Shown: positions 11,951-26,260, numbered from the stretch's first letter. The stretch: 64,000 bases of DNA from Cinclus cinclus (GCF_963662255.1 NC_085047.1:98587619-98651618); one strand, 5' to 3'. Numbers and translations are program-made. Notes: a model not told the origin generated them from the sequence alone.

Positions 11951-14900
11951 CCACAACCAACAAAACAAGAATTTACTAGTCACTGCTCTCATTCAGATAG
12001 GAAATGTTATTAACTCCTGTGGCTAGAAGAATCATAAGAAAACATGATGTTTTCACTCCATTTGCCTACATGTTCCCTGGTGCATTTAAGGACTTAATTA
12101 ATTTCCAAGTATATATGTTGTAAAGAAATAGCTACTTTTGTATTTTTAAATATGCTCTTCCATGATTCTCTGTGATGAAGAGACTTGCATTAACTGGTGG
12201 GCAAATCGAGGTGCAACATATTCTAAGGATGAGAACCAAACCTAAGTTAATAGGGAATGTGGGATTTGAGCTCTGGAGCCAGGTCAGGGGCCCTGAAGCC
12301 ACAGCCAGAGGGAGGGGGATGTCAGAGCCCACCCATGAAAGTAGAAAGGCTGGGAAGGAGCAGCTTCCCAGGCCTGCCCAGGCCACTGCACTCCTGCTGT
12401 GCAGGAAGCTGCAGGTCTTGCAGATGAACACAGCACAGCTGCACCAGAAGAAACACTTCTGCAAGTACAAAGTGGATGCCTGCCTTGTTTGTGCAAGCTG
12501 TGTATAAATATCCTTAAAATAACAGAATTTTTAATACTTGCAGAATTTTTTGAACCATCACAACAAAACCGAGAATAAAGTTTCCTATCTTTCCTTTTAA
12601 TTTGATTTTTTTTTTCATTTAAGGTATTATTTAATCTTTTTGCATTTGGACAATTGACTGGAAATCACTGTGTTGAAGAAGTGAGAAAAAAAAAATCCCT
12701 CTTCAGTTATTTTGCCATTACTGTACTGAAAACATATACAGGTTTTTTTTTTTTGCCATTTTAATATTTTTTTAACTAATAAGTAATTTAAGATGGCTGC
12801 ATTACACGAGCTCTGAGGTACAGGATATTCAGTGAGTTTTAGAATCCAAACACTAAATTATAATTGTTTGGGAGCTGATTTATTAAACCTTTAGCTGGAC
12901 CTAAGGAAAAACACTCATTTTGACATAATACACAGCTGCTCAAGTAATTTTCTATGCCAGAATGAGGAAAATGGCTGCTGCTGCCATACATAGAAGGGAT
13001 GATGGAAGTGACTCAAAAAACCCATGCAAAGCTACCTGGCGTAATTTAGAGGATTATGAAGGAAAGGTCAAATGCCCTTGTATGTGGCTGTTAGTGGAGA
13101 GCAGCAAAAAGCAGGCAAATTCCTGGAATGGGAAAACAGATACACAATGCCACATCTGACTTCCCTGTGCAAAAACAAACTCAGATTTTCAACTCATACA
13201 CAACTCTGCTTGCTTCAGCATCTATATCAGCACAAGATTTTCCATGTTGCAAGAAATCCCAAGGCATAGGAATCTAAAAAAATAACATTAAAATCCCACC
13301 TCCCACCTCCAACAAAACCCTTTTAAAAAAGCCAGAGAGAGTGGTCCTGGTCTTTTGATGGAGTGCATGTCTTGTGTCAATAATGGAAGTAAAAAATGCC
13401 TCTAGGCACAGGGAAATTAGAGGGAACCACTCCTTCTAGTCATCAGAGCATATCTGCTACATTGACACTGATGACAGCATGCACAAAACAGTAACAGCAA
13501 GTAGCAGGTGCAAGACAAAATACAGACACTACTTTTTCACATTACGGTAGCATCCACAGTGTGACAGGAGTTTCCTTAATCTCCAAGGATAGGAAAGTTC
13601 CTGACTTAAATAGCCTGTGATAGATCAGGGACCGTGCTGCTCCCTTCTCCCTAAGTGGAAGACACTCAGAAACCACAATGATGGGCAGATATTTGAAAGC
13701 TTTGAAAAAGACTGAACAACGCCCCCTTCTTGGAGTGTTTTCATAACTCAGAAAAATTGTCAACACTAAATTAGGTTTAAAAAAAACCAAACCGGTCAAA
13801 AATTATCTACACTAATAAATGAAAACAGCTACAGTCAACGGAAGTATTTTAGCTGTACAGAAAAAAATTCAAAACATCAAATGAAAACAAACAGGAGCAT
13901 TGATGCTATAGTTTGAGATAGAAAAATACAAATAGGAGCTCTAAAACTGCTTTCACTTCACTGGGGAAGTGGGGCTGCAGGGGGAGAAATTGACTTTGTC
14001 CTGGCTTCAACTACTTAAATAAAAAGTAATTTTATAATGTGGAGGGGAGTAGTTTGATGCTATCGCTAGTCAAAATTCCTCTTGATCTGATAAGGAGAGG
14101 TACCTTCACTTATCCTTACACTACAGGGTGGGCCAGGGGCGGAACAGATACAATCACCAGCATTAGCTGGCCTCGGATTTACTGTTCTCAGTAAACTCAC
14201 TTGCACACCTCTACTGGCAGGTGAAGAAGCAACCAAGTTTCTTTACATCTCAATCAGATATTTTCCCCCCACACTGCTCTCAGTGTGAGCAAGAGCTGAG
14301 CTCTTCAAAGGAAGAGGAAATTCCTCTAACCCTCTGGAATTTAGGAGACCAGCCAGGGGTCACAGAGATGGTTCAGGGCACCCAGGTCTCCACTGTCTTC
14401 TGAGCATCGCCTTGTTGTTGCGAGTCCTTTGTGTAAGTCTGTCCTTGGACCCTCACCTTAAAGAAGAAGCCACCAAGAAAATAAAACTGCTTTCATAACT
14501 TACTTCCTCTGGGACTACTTAAACTAGTCCACAGTAATCCTGCTCAGAGCTGTGATAAAGAAATGAAATGAGAGAGGAGCTCTCAGCGCGTGGAAGTGAA
14601 ATCCTGGTGCAGCAGATCTCTCCCTGGACAGTTTGGTGACTCAAATAACTGAGCTGTTATCCCTCTGAAAAATGACCAACGGATCTTACTTCTAATAATG
14701 TCTCTTTGTAGTAATTAGCTGTCCTTTGTATCATCAATCATAACAGAAACAGGTGTTGAAAATATAAACCACACAGAGAAAAGACACAAGGAGCTCTGCA
14801 GGGAACACTTGGGTTGACTTCCTGCACAGAAATAGTCACATGGACATCTGTCTAATCTATTCTTAAAAACCTTCAGCAGGAGATTATGTGTCCATTAAAT

Positions 14901-17900
14901 CTCAAGGCAGCCTTTTCAGTGTAAAAGCGGAATACAAAGATATATATAGTACCACAGCTCTGATAAAATAAATCTATCTGGAGTCACTTTATCTTTCCTA
15001 ATCAGTATCTAGAGACATTACGCTGCTGGCACCATCCACAGCTCAAATCATGCCTGTGGAAAAACTAGAAAATATTTTTCTACCTAAGGCAAGAAAAAAT
15101 CATCAGGAATACTTCCCTGATGGACATCTGAAAGGAGCAACATACAGAAGATAATAGAAATAAGTCTGATTTTCAACTGAAATTTTTGAAGATGTATACT
15201 GGAAGCACATGTGTTATACTGGTGTTCCATGTTGGCAAAGCTCTGCCAAAGCAGAACATGGACACTAGTAAGCTGCAATGCCAGTATTCTTAATAAAGGT
15301 TCAAGAGCTTTTTCCTTGGCATATATTTATGGGTATTTATTCTTTGGCTTTGAACCAAAATAAAGCACAAATTCTTAAGTCACTATAGAATCACCGGAAA
15401 TAGACACTGATTTTTGCCAAGTACGGGACAGCCTAGATGGGCATTCAGAATCAAAGGGTAAGTGCTACATGAAGTGTTAAAAACATTTGGCAGAACACAA
15501 TCAAGAATATCTCTGTTACACTAGTGTTGTCTCAAAGATTCAGGAAAAAAAAACCAACAAACAAATACACCAAATTTTGCAAAGCTGTTTTAGAGCCTCT
15601 GTATGTGCATTTTGCTTCCCAACACTGCTTATCTCTACCATGTGTCTCAACTTTCCAATATGGCCCATGCTCATGATCAATGTTTTAAATTGAAAGCCAA
15701 GATTTTCATGTTTAACACTAACACAGACAAAACACCAACTATACTTATATGCACTTCAAGTCAAGAGCTATTTCAAGTGTACTCCTAAAGAAACTACATT
15801 AGATATGATTTTTTTTCATCTCAGAGTAATTTTTAAATTCTATGGGACATAACATCAAATATATATTGTATATATAAAGTAAAATATATGTTGCAGCAGT
15901 CTCTGGAGCTGACTTTTCAAAAGCAGTACCCTAAATCTACAACAGACAATATCGAAATAAGCAACTGCCTTAGTAATGAAAAACCCTGGTCACTATTCCA
16001 TCATCTCTAGCTTTTCATTCTATTTGTATATAGAAACACAGATTGTAAATATTTGTTTATCTTAGGATTTTAAGCAAGATTTCTTTCCTTCACTGTGAAG
16101 GGAACTGAAAGACTCCTGCCTGTCAGCACTCCTGCCCAATGAGCTCCACAGCTAAGTACTCTTTCAATGTCCATCCCTGTGCTCATTCCTGTCCTCTCTC
16201 TCCACAAAATACTCCTACCCAACAGGTAGGTTCTCGGAAGTTACACAAATCTTTATTTTAAATGTGCTAAGGTATAAACTAATTTTGTCATATTTACATT
16301 ATAAGTGCCAGTGATTTCCCCATGAAGCCTACAGTATTTTCTATCTCTGTTCTGCATTCATACAGCACAAAGATAATGGACACTGCTCCTCAATCAAAGC
16401 TCCTAGCTATTTAAAATTACTGCTTAATAAAAAGACAAGCTTTTTTTGGTTGTGGCGAGTTCTGTAATGAGTAAAAACTTTTGCTTTTAAATCTATTAGC
16501 TTGCATCTAACTGACAGAATAGCTAAGTTGAATAAAGCTTTCCTGACGTAAACACATATAAAACCTGCTATGTGACACAAGAAAATCTCGGAAATCAATT
16601 TGCTGACCACAGCATAGTCTTTTATTAAAAAACTGCCTCACAGCAAAAATTTAAAAAAGGAACATCCCTCTAAAAACTTTCTTAAGTTTGGAAGATAATA
16701 AATTACTTCCCCTGTTGAAATGTTAGAAAAATTATATTCTTGCAAGCTTGATGTATTTCCATTTTGGTCTTTTCTCAACAGTGGCATAAAAGTGAATTTG
16801 AAAGAAAAAAATCCCAACAAAAAAATTCTGCAAATTTCCTTACTGGAAGAAAAAAAAAATTAAAAAAAAAAAGAAAAGAAAAGTTTTTTTCTTGCTTTCT
16901 TATCTCTCTGCCTGGAAAAACTCCTGTCACATTCACTTTGATAAATGCCTGTGTAGCACAGCTCAAGGCTCTGTCTCACAACCTCTACCCTGCAGCAGCT
17001 GGGGCTTCTCCTAGCTTAAAACAATCCAATTTTATTTTTTTTTTCCCAGACTGAGAGATATTTGGTTTTGTTTTCATAGGATGAAAAAAAAAAAGAATCC
17101 TTGGAAAAATACATTTTTCTATGAAATATTTGAATTTGGGGGCACAGGCGGGAAGTTTCAGTCTGAAAATCAGCAAGTTAAACAGTTTTTATCTCTGACC
17201 AGTCTGTTTGATACAGCATATCCAAGATTTACTAATGCAGCATAAAGAAGGAGAATTTATTTAGCCTTACTTATCTTAAATATAATATTCATGAACTCTA
17301 CTACATTGAAAAAAAATCCATGGACTCATAAGCCCATGCCAGAGACAGTATTTATATGAGAAGAATCAGCAGAGGTTGGCATTATGAGGAGTGGTAATAA
17401 GCCTCTTGGGTTAGAAGATACACTGGCACCAGTTCAAAAGCACCCACTTGTAAGCTTGTAATTCTACAATGTATATGCTACAGTTTACTTAGATTTTTTT
17501 CCACTGCCACAACAGTTATAAACTATATAACATGGTCATGATTAAAAACAATGAGCAGTTTGGAGCCCCCACAAAAATGCAAGCCCAGATAAAAATCATA
17601 GTCACTCTCAGTGTTAAGGAAAATGAGTAATGAAATACAATGACGAGTAATGTAAGCAAAAAACAGATTGAAAGAAGAACGCCCTGCCAAAATAAACAAG
17701 AAGCAGGGAATTGTGTAACTCTTAATTCCCATTTATATTCAGAGTTTAACTGGAATGTATTGGGGGCAAAATACACAAATCAATGGTAAAAATTCAGAAA
17801 GCCCAGCCATGTTTTCTTTCATTTCAGAGACAGGGTTGTCTCAGCTCTCAGTCTTTAATCACACACTTATCCAGCCATGCTTCTTCAAGCTCACATTACT

Positions 17901-18146
17901 AAAACAAGTTGTAGAGGAGACCAATGCTCTCTTCATGTGAGCAGATGCACAGTGTCACATGTCACAAAGCCTGCATGCAAAAACATACACCAGCACATGT
18001 TCAGGCAGCATCAGCTTCCCTTAAATGACTGGGACTGCATTTAGGCTTCTAAACCCACCCTTACATCATATTCATTAGAACTAAATGAATGACCTGAGAG
18101 CGAGACTTGGCAGTAAAGCAAAGAATTACTTTCTCTCTTCCAAAAC

Positions 18147-18245
18147 ATCACAGAATCGAAGAATCATCAAGGTTTGAAGAGGCCTTCAAGATCATCCAGT
18201 CCAACTGTCAACCTAGCACCAGCATAATCACCACTAAACCACATA
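18147..18245 (-). mobile_element. short CR1 LINE 3' fragment
   Basis: The run atcacagaatcgaagaatc, then atcaaggtttgaagaggcc and ttcaagatcatccagtccaa, is the complement of the CR1 3' end, so the element is on the minus strand. Only about 100 bp remain, up to ccactaaaccac, making this a heavily 5'-truncated insertion. The open frames at 18107-18388 and 18167-18382 run across it and are not genes. Confidence 0.85.
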
Positions 18246-21081
18246 TAACTGCAAATGCTCTCCTCATTTATTCTCTCTCTCCACAAAACCACCAGCCCCA
18301 CTGCAAAGCTGAGAACATCCTGTTGGGAGCTGGAAAGAACACAAGCAGTCATTCTCTCTTCTTGAATAAAGAGAAGACTCAAATGTGACCTCTGAATCCC
18401 AAATCCTACTCAAGCCCCTTCACCAAGAGCTTCCCATCATACCTTTAAAATCCAGGCAGATGCTCTAGGAGTTGAATTAGGGTTGAAGCCCTAATTCCCC
18501 ATTTGCTCAACTGATAATGTCCTAGTAGTTCCTATCCCTGCTTCCAAACACAGGATTAGTGAAGTGGGACAGGACTGTGAAGAGAGATTAAAAACATGAG
18601 GTATTTAGAAAATGGATCCAATCAAACCTCATTCACCAACCTCTCAGCTCAAGAGATACTTGGAGCCAATGAACAGATGAAAATGAGCTCCTCTGCTACT
18701 CTAACCTCAGTTTTACTCTGCAGAAGCCATCTAACTTGAGTTAGCATTTGCTTGTGAAGACCTTCTATAAATGAACCTATAAAAGGTTCATTTTTCTCAC
18801 TACTTGTGTGCAAGGACATACACAGAATTGTAACGTCACCAAAAAGTAAGCACATCTGAAGTGAGTTTCATTACCATTTTTTCTCATATTTTAAAGAAAA
18901 GATGACTTCCCTGAAATGAGAAAAAACACACTATATTGTAAACATGAACTGCAAAGAAGCACTACCAGATTGGTACTGTTGTGACATTCAGAATGTCAGC
19001 AAATTAAAAATCCTCCACAGAGTAATTGCACTGGTAAGGAAACTGCATAATGCTTTGACTGGAAATTACATCCTCTTGCAACTTAACGAATACTAAATAA
19101 ATTATTCTTGGTCTAGTTTCTGGTGGCAAATGGGCGAGTAACATTGGAGCAAAAAGAAGTTGATTAGAGAATTTGAAAGATAAAAAGCAGAGAAGCAAGA
19201 CAACAAGAAACAAACATGAAACACCTCATCATATAGGTAGAACTAGTACCTCTTGATCAACTTGAATTCATTCCAATTACCTACTTCAGGGCAATTGTAG
19301 CATATGTTAAGTGACATGCTGGTTAAAGAAATTCCTGGGGGAAGTGATACCTTCTCTGTGACCACAGGATATTTTACTAGGAGATGTTAGTAATTTTCTT
19401 CTTTAATGGTAATGGCTACAATAATTGAAGGAGAAGGATTACCTATGAGGTATCACATTCTATGCATTTCGACACAAGTGTGGGAATGGCCAGATGAGCT
19501 CTGGAAGAGGTAAACTACACTAGCTGTGACAAAGGGACTTTCTGAGCATGGGAAGACTGAAGCATTATGAAGAAGCAACCAGTAACAGCATGTCTGTGGT
19601 TGTAAAGATAAGGCAGAGGCATCTGCACTCTGGTTTAACCTGGTTAACATGCAAGTACCTTTAGCACAAACACTTGCTAGCCAAAACAAATTAATTTTTA
19701 CTTTTCGCCATACCTATGCCAGCAAATGTAATTACTCAAATGCCTGCAGGAAGCAAAAGCCCAGCAGGCACATGCATGTTCTAAAGTAATTCTATATCAA
19801 GTTTGGAAAAGCAGACAAAGAACCACAAAGTCCAACTCTATACATGGCTTTCTAAATTTTCTAATACATAAATAGTTCCACTTGCCTCTATTCATGAATA
19901 TTTTCATAAGGCATTCTCTGAACTAGAAGAGAGTTGTAGAGTACATATTTCCTTTTTCTGGATCTCTCCAGACCTACAGAGCTCCTCTAGCTCTCTCAGA
20001 CAGTACTAGTGCTGCATCTCACTATTGTGGATTTGGATTTTTTAACAGAAAATGTTTAATAGTCTGTTTTTAACTTGAGTCCGGTTTTAACTTGATGCCT
20101 GTGATGGATTTTTATTTTATTTGCATTCTTGCCTGCCCAAGCCAGTTTCACATGGATAAAACTTGAAATTCCCAATTTGCACATGTTGTTTGACTGTGAT
20201 GATTAACTGGATGGCTACCTGTAAGCTCTAGACATAAATTTTCATTTCACATGTTTAAAAATTATAGGAAGATGAGGTAGACTTCAGTGTGTCTGCAAAG
20301 GGCCTAAATGAATCTGTAATAATTTCAGAATATGACAGATTCTTATTGTCCTACCAAAGTACCAGCACAGATGTAGCATGAAGGATTGAAAGCGTGATTA
20401 TTATATATATACACTTTAAAAATATTACTTATTTCTGTTGTGAAAACTGGTGCCAAGCTTTGAAACGGGATGGACAGTTAAATACTAAATGTACCTTAAT
20501 TCTAGCTATTACTTTCACTTTCTTCAATAGATGGTACTACAATATTTTAAAATTCAATTGTACTGGCTATTCCTTCATAATCTATACTTTAAAACACAGA
20601 AAATTTCATTATCTGGTCATTCAAAGCAAGAATGCAGGTGTGAAATTATTTGCCTCTTATTAATAATCTCACTGGTACATCCAAACTGGAGAGCAGAACT
20701 GAATAGACAATTTATTTCTCATTCAAACTGAGCCAAGAAATACATTAAATGATGGGGCCAGCAGTAGAGATGAAACAGTAGCCTGGAGTTCCTGACTTTT
20801 TGAAATGCCTTTTATTTTCAAATTTTTAGCAAAAATTTATATTCTAATTTAGTTTCTATGCTTACAATTACACTTTTCTGACTCAATATATCTAAAGCTA
20901 ATTTCATGTTTTATATTTATCCATGTGTATATATATGCTGTGAAAATAAAAATAGTTATTGTTTGTGAACCTGACTTAAAGATCCCCCAAAGAGTTAGCT
21001 TTTCATGGCAGCCCCAGCAGAAAACAGCAAGCAGAACACAAAAGCAATACTCCCTCTTCAAAGATCAAAGTTTCTGAACAT

Positions 21082-22008
21082 GACTCAGTGTCCAGATGGA
21101 GACTGGTGACAAGTGGTGTTCCTCAGGTGTCCATACTGGCATCACTACTGTGTGACATCTCCATCAGTGACATAGACAGTGATGTTGACTACACCCTCAG
21201 AAAATCTACTGACCACAGCAAACTGAGCGGTGTGGCTGGCACACCTGAGGGATGGGTCACATCCAGAGGGACCTGGACAAGCTTGACAACCGGGGCCACA
21301 GAAAACTCATAAGGTCCCACATCTGGCCCTGGACAGTTCCCAGCATCCATACAGACTGGAGATGAACGGATTCCGAGCAGCCCTGCCGAGAAGGGATTGG
21401 GGGTGCTGGTGGATGAGAGGCTGGACATGAGCCAGCAATGTGCCCTTGCAGCCCATAAAACCAAACACATCTAAAGCAGCGTAGCCAGCAGGGTGAGGTG
21501 AGGGAGGGGATTCTGCCCCTCTGCTCCATTCTGGTGAAGTCCCACCTGAAGTGCTTCATACAGTTTTGGGGTCCTCCGAGCAGGAAGGACATGGACCTAT
21601 CAGAGCAGGTCTAGAGGAGGGCTACAAAAATCATCAGAGGAACATCTCTCCTACAAAGACAGGCTGACAGAGTTGGGGCTGTTCAGCTCAGAGAAAGAAG
21701 ACTGGAGAAATCTTAGCATAGGCTTTTAGTAATGAAAGGGGGATTAAAAGAAAGATGGGGACAGATGTTTTAGTAGGGTCTGCTGCAACAGGAAAAGGCA
21801 TAAATGAAGGGGGGGTGAAGGTGATGAGACACTGGAACAGGCTACCCAGACAGGTGGGAGATGCCCAACCCATGAAAACACTGAAGGCCAGGTTGGATGG
21901 GACTGAGCAACCTCATCTAGTTGAAGATAGCCCTGGTTATTGCAGGGTGGTGGAACAGATGACCTTTAAGGTCCCTTCCAAACTAAGCTGTTCCATCAAT
22001 GTGTATAC
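21082..22008 (+). mobile_element. CR1 LINE fragment with relic of the reverse-transcriptase C-terminus
   Basis: This plus-strand CR1 copy of about 0.93 kb is truncated at its 5' end. The first part (21088-21312) still reads in frame through a degraded reverse-transcriptase tail: SGVPQVSILASLLCDISISD resembles the family's SGVPQGS-L-LF-I-I-D stretch. It then loses frame. Later segments match the CR1 3' region in order: gggggtgctggtggatgag, gacatgagccagcaatgtgc, ttctgcccctctgctcc, gagttggggctgttcagc, gagacactggaacaggct, aaggccaggttggatggg, and the 3' end gacctttaaggtcccttcc. Several internal deletions are evident. It is inactive. Minus-strand open frames here are shadows. Confidence 0.92.
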
Positions 22009-23293
22009 TCAATTGTCTTAGATGGTATTACCACACATCCTTATGGTAGGACCTCCATACGTGTATTGTCATCTCCCTCAGGAACAGCCATTGGCAGTCC
22101 AGACTTTCAGAAATTACTGCAATGTCCTTGCTGTTCCAGTTCCTCCTATGAATAGCCTATAAACTTGTTTTCCTGTTGATTGAGCTTTTTTTTGAGGGAC
22201 CAGGGAGTTGGTGAGGACTGAAGCAGTTGATTAAAGCCATCTCACTACAAACTGATGCCTTGCTATACACATTAAGTTGGACTTTGTTGGTTTTGGTAGG
22301 ATTTTTTTGCAGATCCTAAAAAGCTGATGAATACAAAAGCCTATCCCTTACACATTTGCTCTTTTCTACACCATTATTTTCACAGAATGGACAACTGTTT
22401 TTCTGCTTAACTTAGAGTCATTAAAAATTGCTCCTGTGGCATCAGTGTGTATGTGCTACCACACAGCACCTCTGTTTGGTCAGAGTCCAAGGTGAGAATT
22501 CAGTGATCCCTTGGTACTCCTTATGTAAGTATAGAACTGCAAAGAAACAACAGGAAAGCCAGATTCACAGATGACTGCACAACAGCTATCTCTGCTATGC
22601 TTGATCTGCAGCCCACAGGAAACAACAGAAACTTTCTCATTAGTGAGGTTTAGATCTCTTCCACAACAACCTAAGTACAGGTCTACCTGTACATACACAC
22701 ATGTATCCTGCATCAGGACTCCAACAGATGAGCTTCTCCTTTTCATTTAATCTCCTGATTCCTAAAAGTTCAATGTTTTATGCTGAAAATTAACTTGTTT
22801 TCTAGAAAAGCAGCAACACTGTCTTTAGGAAAACTTGAGTAGGACTCATATTATTTGACATAAATGTCTTCACTGTGTATCTGAACCAGTGAGAGCTGGT
22901 TTCCTTCACAGACAATGTTATACAGAGTGATAAAAAACACTTCTATGGTTAGATCTACCTGACCGACATAGACATTGAATTCTGGGTATCAGGAAATATA
23001 AGAAAAGCATTTTTTTCTCTGAACTAAGTATCAGGATATCCTGGCATGAATGGGTGTGATGTAAATTATCTACCCTATAGACATCTGCCCTTCATCAGTA
23101 GATCCCATCCTCAAGTGGCCCAAATTGGACACAGCAGACAAACAACTATACTCATAATTTTTACATAACGACTGTGGTTAAGAAATACAAGACAATATCT
23201 GTGGAATAAAAAAAAAAAAATCCAGTGTTTATTGCTGTGATATGAAATCAGTGGCTTAACAATCTAAACAGAGACAGCGTATCAAGCCCTTAC

Positions 23294-23453
23294 CTTTGGG
23301 GATAGTAATCTGACAGCCCAGGTCACAGTCCTGCTGCAACTGATAAAAAGCCACTTCCTGCAGCCGAGCACGCTCCAGCTCCGAGAGGCTTTGAACGGGA
23401 ACTGACTTCAGCCGAACACTGCGCCCTGACATGCTGTTCCAAGTGAAATCACC
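23294..23453 (-). CDS. ARHGAP6: ARHGAP6 coding exon 2 (160 bp)
   Basis: On the minus strand a TTTCCTGTAG acceptor is followed by GGTGATTTCACTTGG and the exon ends ATCCCCAAAG before GTAAGG. It reads 53 codons: [19 protein letters not shown], then [19 protein letters not shown], then [15 protein letters not shown], with one base (G) left to complete the Asp codon in the exon at 4807-4878. These residues match ARHGAP6 between its long N-terminal first exon and the RhoGAP domain. From memory the mammalian form has RLRSVPIQ and DLSCQ where this has RLKSVPVQ and DLGCQ, so conservation is very high. It is the most CpG-rich short stretch in the window, as expected of coding sequence in a CpG-poor intron. 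The ATG inside the exon could serve transcripts with other first exons; that is inference. Start phase is 0 and end phase is 1. Confidence 0.95.
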
Positions 23454-26130
23454 CTACAGGAAATCAAATGGAAAAATATGAAGCATCATATGGTATTCAT
23501 GGTTTAATAAACAGAACCATCTCTTTTTCTGCTAGAAAAAACAACACAGGTTCTTCTCACCAAAAGGCCATTTTCTTGGACATCTCTAACCTTTCAAATA
23601 TCTTTATTTTCCCTAGAGAAACATTCCTTAAAAGGGATACAGACATGCAAAACAAGAAGTCAATTCTGTCTGAAGCAATTTAATCAAGTACTATTGCAAA
23701 AACATTAGGATTCCAGTAATAAAAAGCACAAAGCAGGGAAGGGAGGGGGGAAAAAAGCGCTCTTGTCTGCTTTTCCCAGTTTGCTTTCTCTGTACAGTAC
23801 TTGATTGTCACTTAATTCTTTTCCTGCACCATTGGTCAGAGCAGCAGACCTCTAGAAGTCCATGGACAACATGCATCTTATCTCCCACATCTTGCTAATC
23901 TGACTCCAGCAGACTCGGAGAGTGCATTGGCAGAGCCCCTTTTCCAACATATCTCATCTCCTCCTTATGAGAAGGCTGTGTTTAGGATACGACTGACTAG
24001 AAGACAAGATATTCCATGTTTTAGAAGAGCTGCAATAACATCCTAGTTGTTAAGATTTATAGAGGAAAACAACATGAGATATGCTACATCTCTGTAAGGT
24101 ACCAATCATGCTTGGAAAGCAAACTGAAAGCTTTAACTGTTGTATATCCCACCTGTGAGAACCCATACAAAAAAAATACTCCCCTAGTATTGAGTTTGGG
24201 CCAGAGAAATAATCATCACTCAAAGAGAAGAGTGAGCACAAAGAGAAGCTTAAAGCCTGACAATTAACTTAAAGCAAGACTTTCAGAATTCATCAGAGCA
24301 TCATCAAAGAGCACAGACTAATACAGGGAGAGAAAGAAGAATTTGTTTTTCATTCTAACCATGTTAAAAAATAAACAGTAATCTTGTCAGTAAGTATAAC
24401 CTGATGTAGCTGCTGATAATGAAAAAACTCTGATGCACATCAGCTGGGCTGTAAGAAACCCACCAACCTGCCTTTATCACAGCATGGCAGACTTACAATT
24501 AATAAACTTCATTCTCACTTTCAGTTTAAATTTCAGTATCTCTACCTTCACTGCATACTAATTTTTTTCACTGTATCCTTATGATTCATCTGTTCTGAAC
24601 ATCCATCTGCAGTCAAAGGATGTCCACTGACTTCTAAAATTATTAGTTGAAGCTCCTTAATATAAAAATCAGTAACATTTTACTTTACTTAGCAGTTATG
24701 CATGCTGTTGCATGTAAACATCATTGTGCACATTTCCATATATTTTGCCCATATATGTGCATGTATATTTATATACACATATCCAAACTGTGCATGCATC
24801 TGTATTTGTACATATATACACACACCTATGACTGTGTGAGTATATTCACACAGAGGTATGAGACAAAACCCATTAACAAATGTGCAGCACCATTTAGCAA
24901 TACAGATTAAAGGAATTACACAATTAACACCTTTTCTTGTGATTCAAGAAATATGTTTGAGTTCAGCATAGTATTTTGTTTTGCCAGAGTAGCTTCTGTA
25001 AGTCATTAGGCAATCATAAAGGCATTACCTCAATGTCAACAACTGGACCTCTATATACTTAAAATACCCGTACTACGATCAACGTCTTTATGGTATTTAT
25101 ATGCACATGGGCCACATATGCAAAACTTCTGTGCTACCCCCAGTATTTCACTACTGCTATTTGTTACTTCATTTTTTGTTTCTTCACCTCTTCTTTCTCT
25201 TCTGGTGCCTTTGACTAACCAAATTTAGTAATCTCAAACTAAAGGTTTGCACAGTGACACAAGTCAAGCTGTGTAGCTTAAGCAAAAATCAAACCAGCAA
25301 GTCACATAAACTTTATTTGCAAAACTGCAAGTAAACATTTACATTTTTTAAAAAGCTGTTGTCATTTGTAGATAAAAGTGATCAAGAACAGCATCCACAA
25401 CTAGACAATGTATAGAACAAAACTAATTCCCTTCCAACCCTGATAATGCAAAAGGAACTTTACAAGCACAGAAGTATGCCATTCAATCCTCCTGAACATA
25501 TAATACATAAATATATTATAACATATAATACATTCTACAGTCAAAATGGTAAAGACAGAGAAAGAGATGTTTTTTATGGTGGAGTTTAGGGGTATTTTTT
25601 CTTAGTTACTCCTCCATCATAAGCATTTTCAAAAACAAAACTATCACTGATATGTCTACCATAAAAAATTTGAAATCCTAACCTTTAATATAAAAACAGG
25701 AATGGGAAGCAAAAATTACACCCCTCAGAAAATGTTAAGGTAACAGAATACATGTCCTGTTTCCTGTGGACCACAAAAACCAAGTGCAGCATGGGACTTC
25801 CAGCAATTACCTCAAATTAGGCAAAAGTTCCTTAACTGAATTCTGCCTGAACACATTAATTACTCCTCTTTTTCACAAAGATTTGCCCTTGGCAATTTTT
25901 AACTCTGGTGGTAACTCCTCATCCCCAGCCTTATCTCTGAGGTGGCTCCATAAGTGCAAGCAGTGAGCTCCTGCTGTGGTACAGCCCTGCACTAAGGTCC
26001 TGCTTTTGGGACTCCAGCAAACCTCTGCATAGAGCTGGAGAGAAAGCTCAGAGCTGCTTCACATGAGCAGAGCACCCAACTCAGCACTACCTAGGCATGG
26101 AATATCCCACCCATGCAAAGTAGCAGGATC

Positions 26131-26260
26131 ACAATCCCTGGAAGTATTTAAAAGATGTGCAGGGGTGGCTCTTAGGGGTATGGTTTAGTGGTGGACTTGG
26201 CAGTGCTGGGTGTTGGACTTGATGACCTTAAGTCTCGTCCAACCTAAATTATTCCATGAT
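26131..26260 (+). mobile_element. CR1 LINE 3' end fragment, second subfamily type
   Basis: The segments aatccctggaagtatttaaa, atggtttagtggtggacttg, gcagtgctgggtgttggac and attattccatgat match the 3' UTR of bird CR1 copies carrying the 'atggtttagtggtggac' signature. That differs from the copy at 21082, which has the 'ggttggatggg' type. The element is on the plus strand and severely 5'-truncated (about 130 bp). Confidence 0.88.

Larger units (their letters stand above)
4879..23293 (-). other. ARHGAP6: ARHGAP6 intron between exons 2 and 3 (18.4 kb)
   Basis: This intron joins two phase-matched ARHGAP6 exons, with a GTAAG donor at 23289-23293 and a TTACAG acceptor at 4879-4884 (complement). It holds CR1 fragments at 6212, 18147 and 21082, two (CAAA)n-like A-rich tracts near 11.46 and 11.87 kb, several homopolymer runs, and an AT-rich block at 7600-7930 that looks like a non-coding element. 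I found no further exon, RNA gene or intact element. Open frames of 60-112 codons are scattered over both strands with no recognisable domain. The moderately GC-rich patch at 12240-12510 has overlapping open frames on both strands but no family resemblance. Confidence 0.85.
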
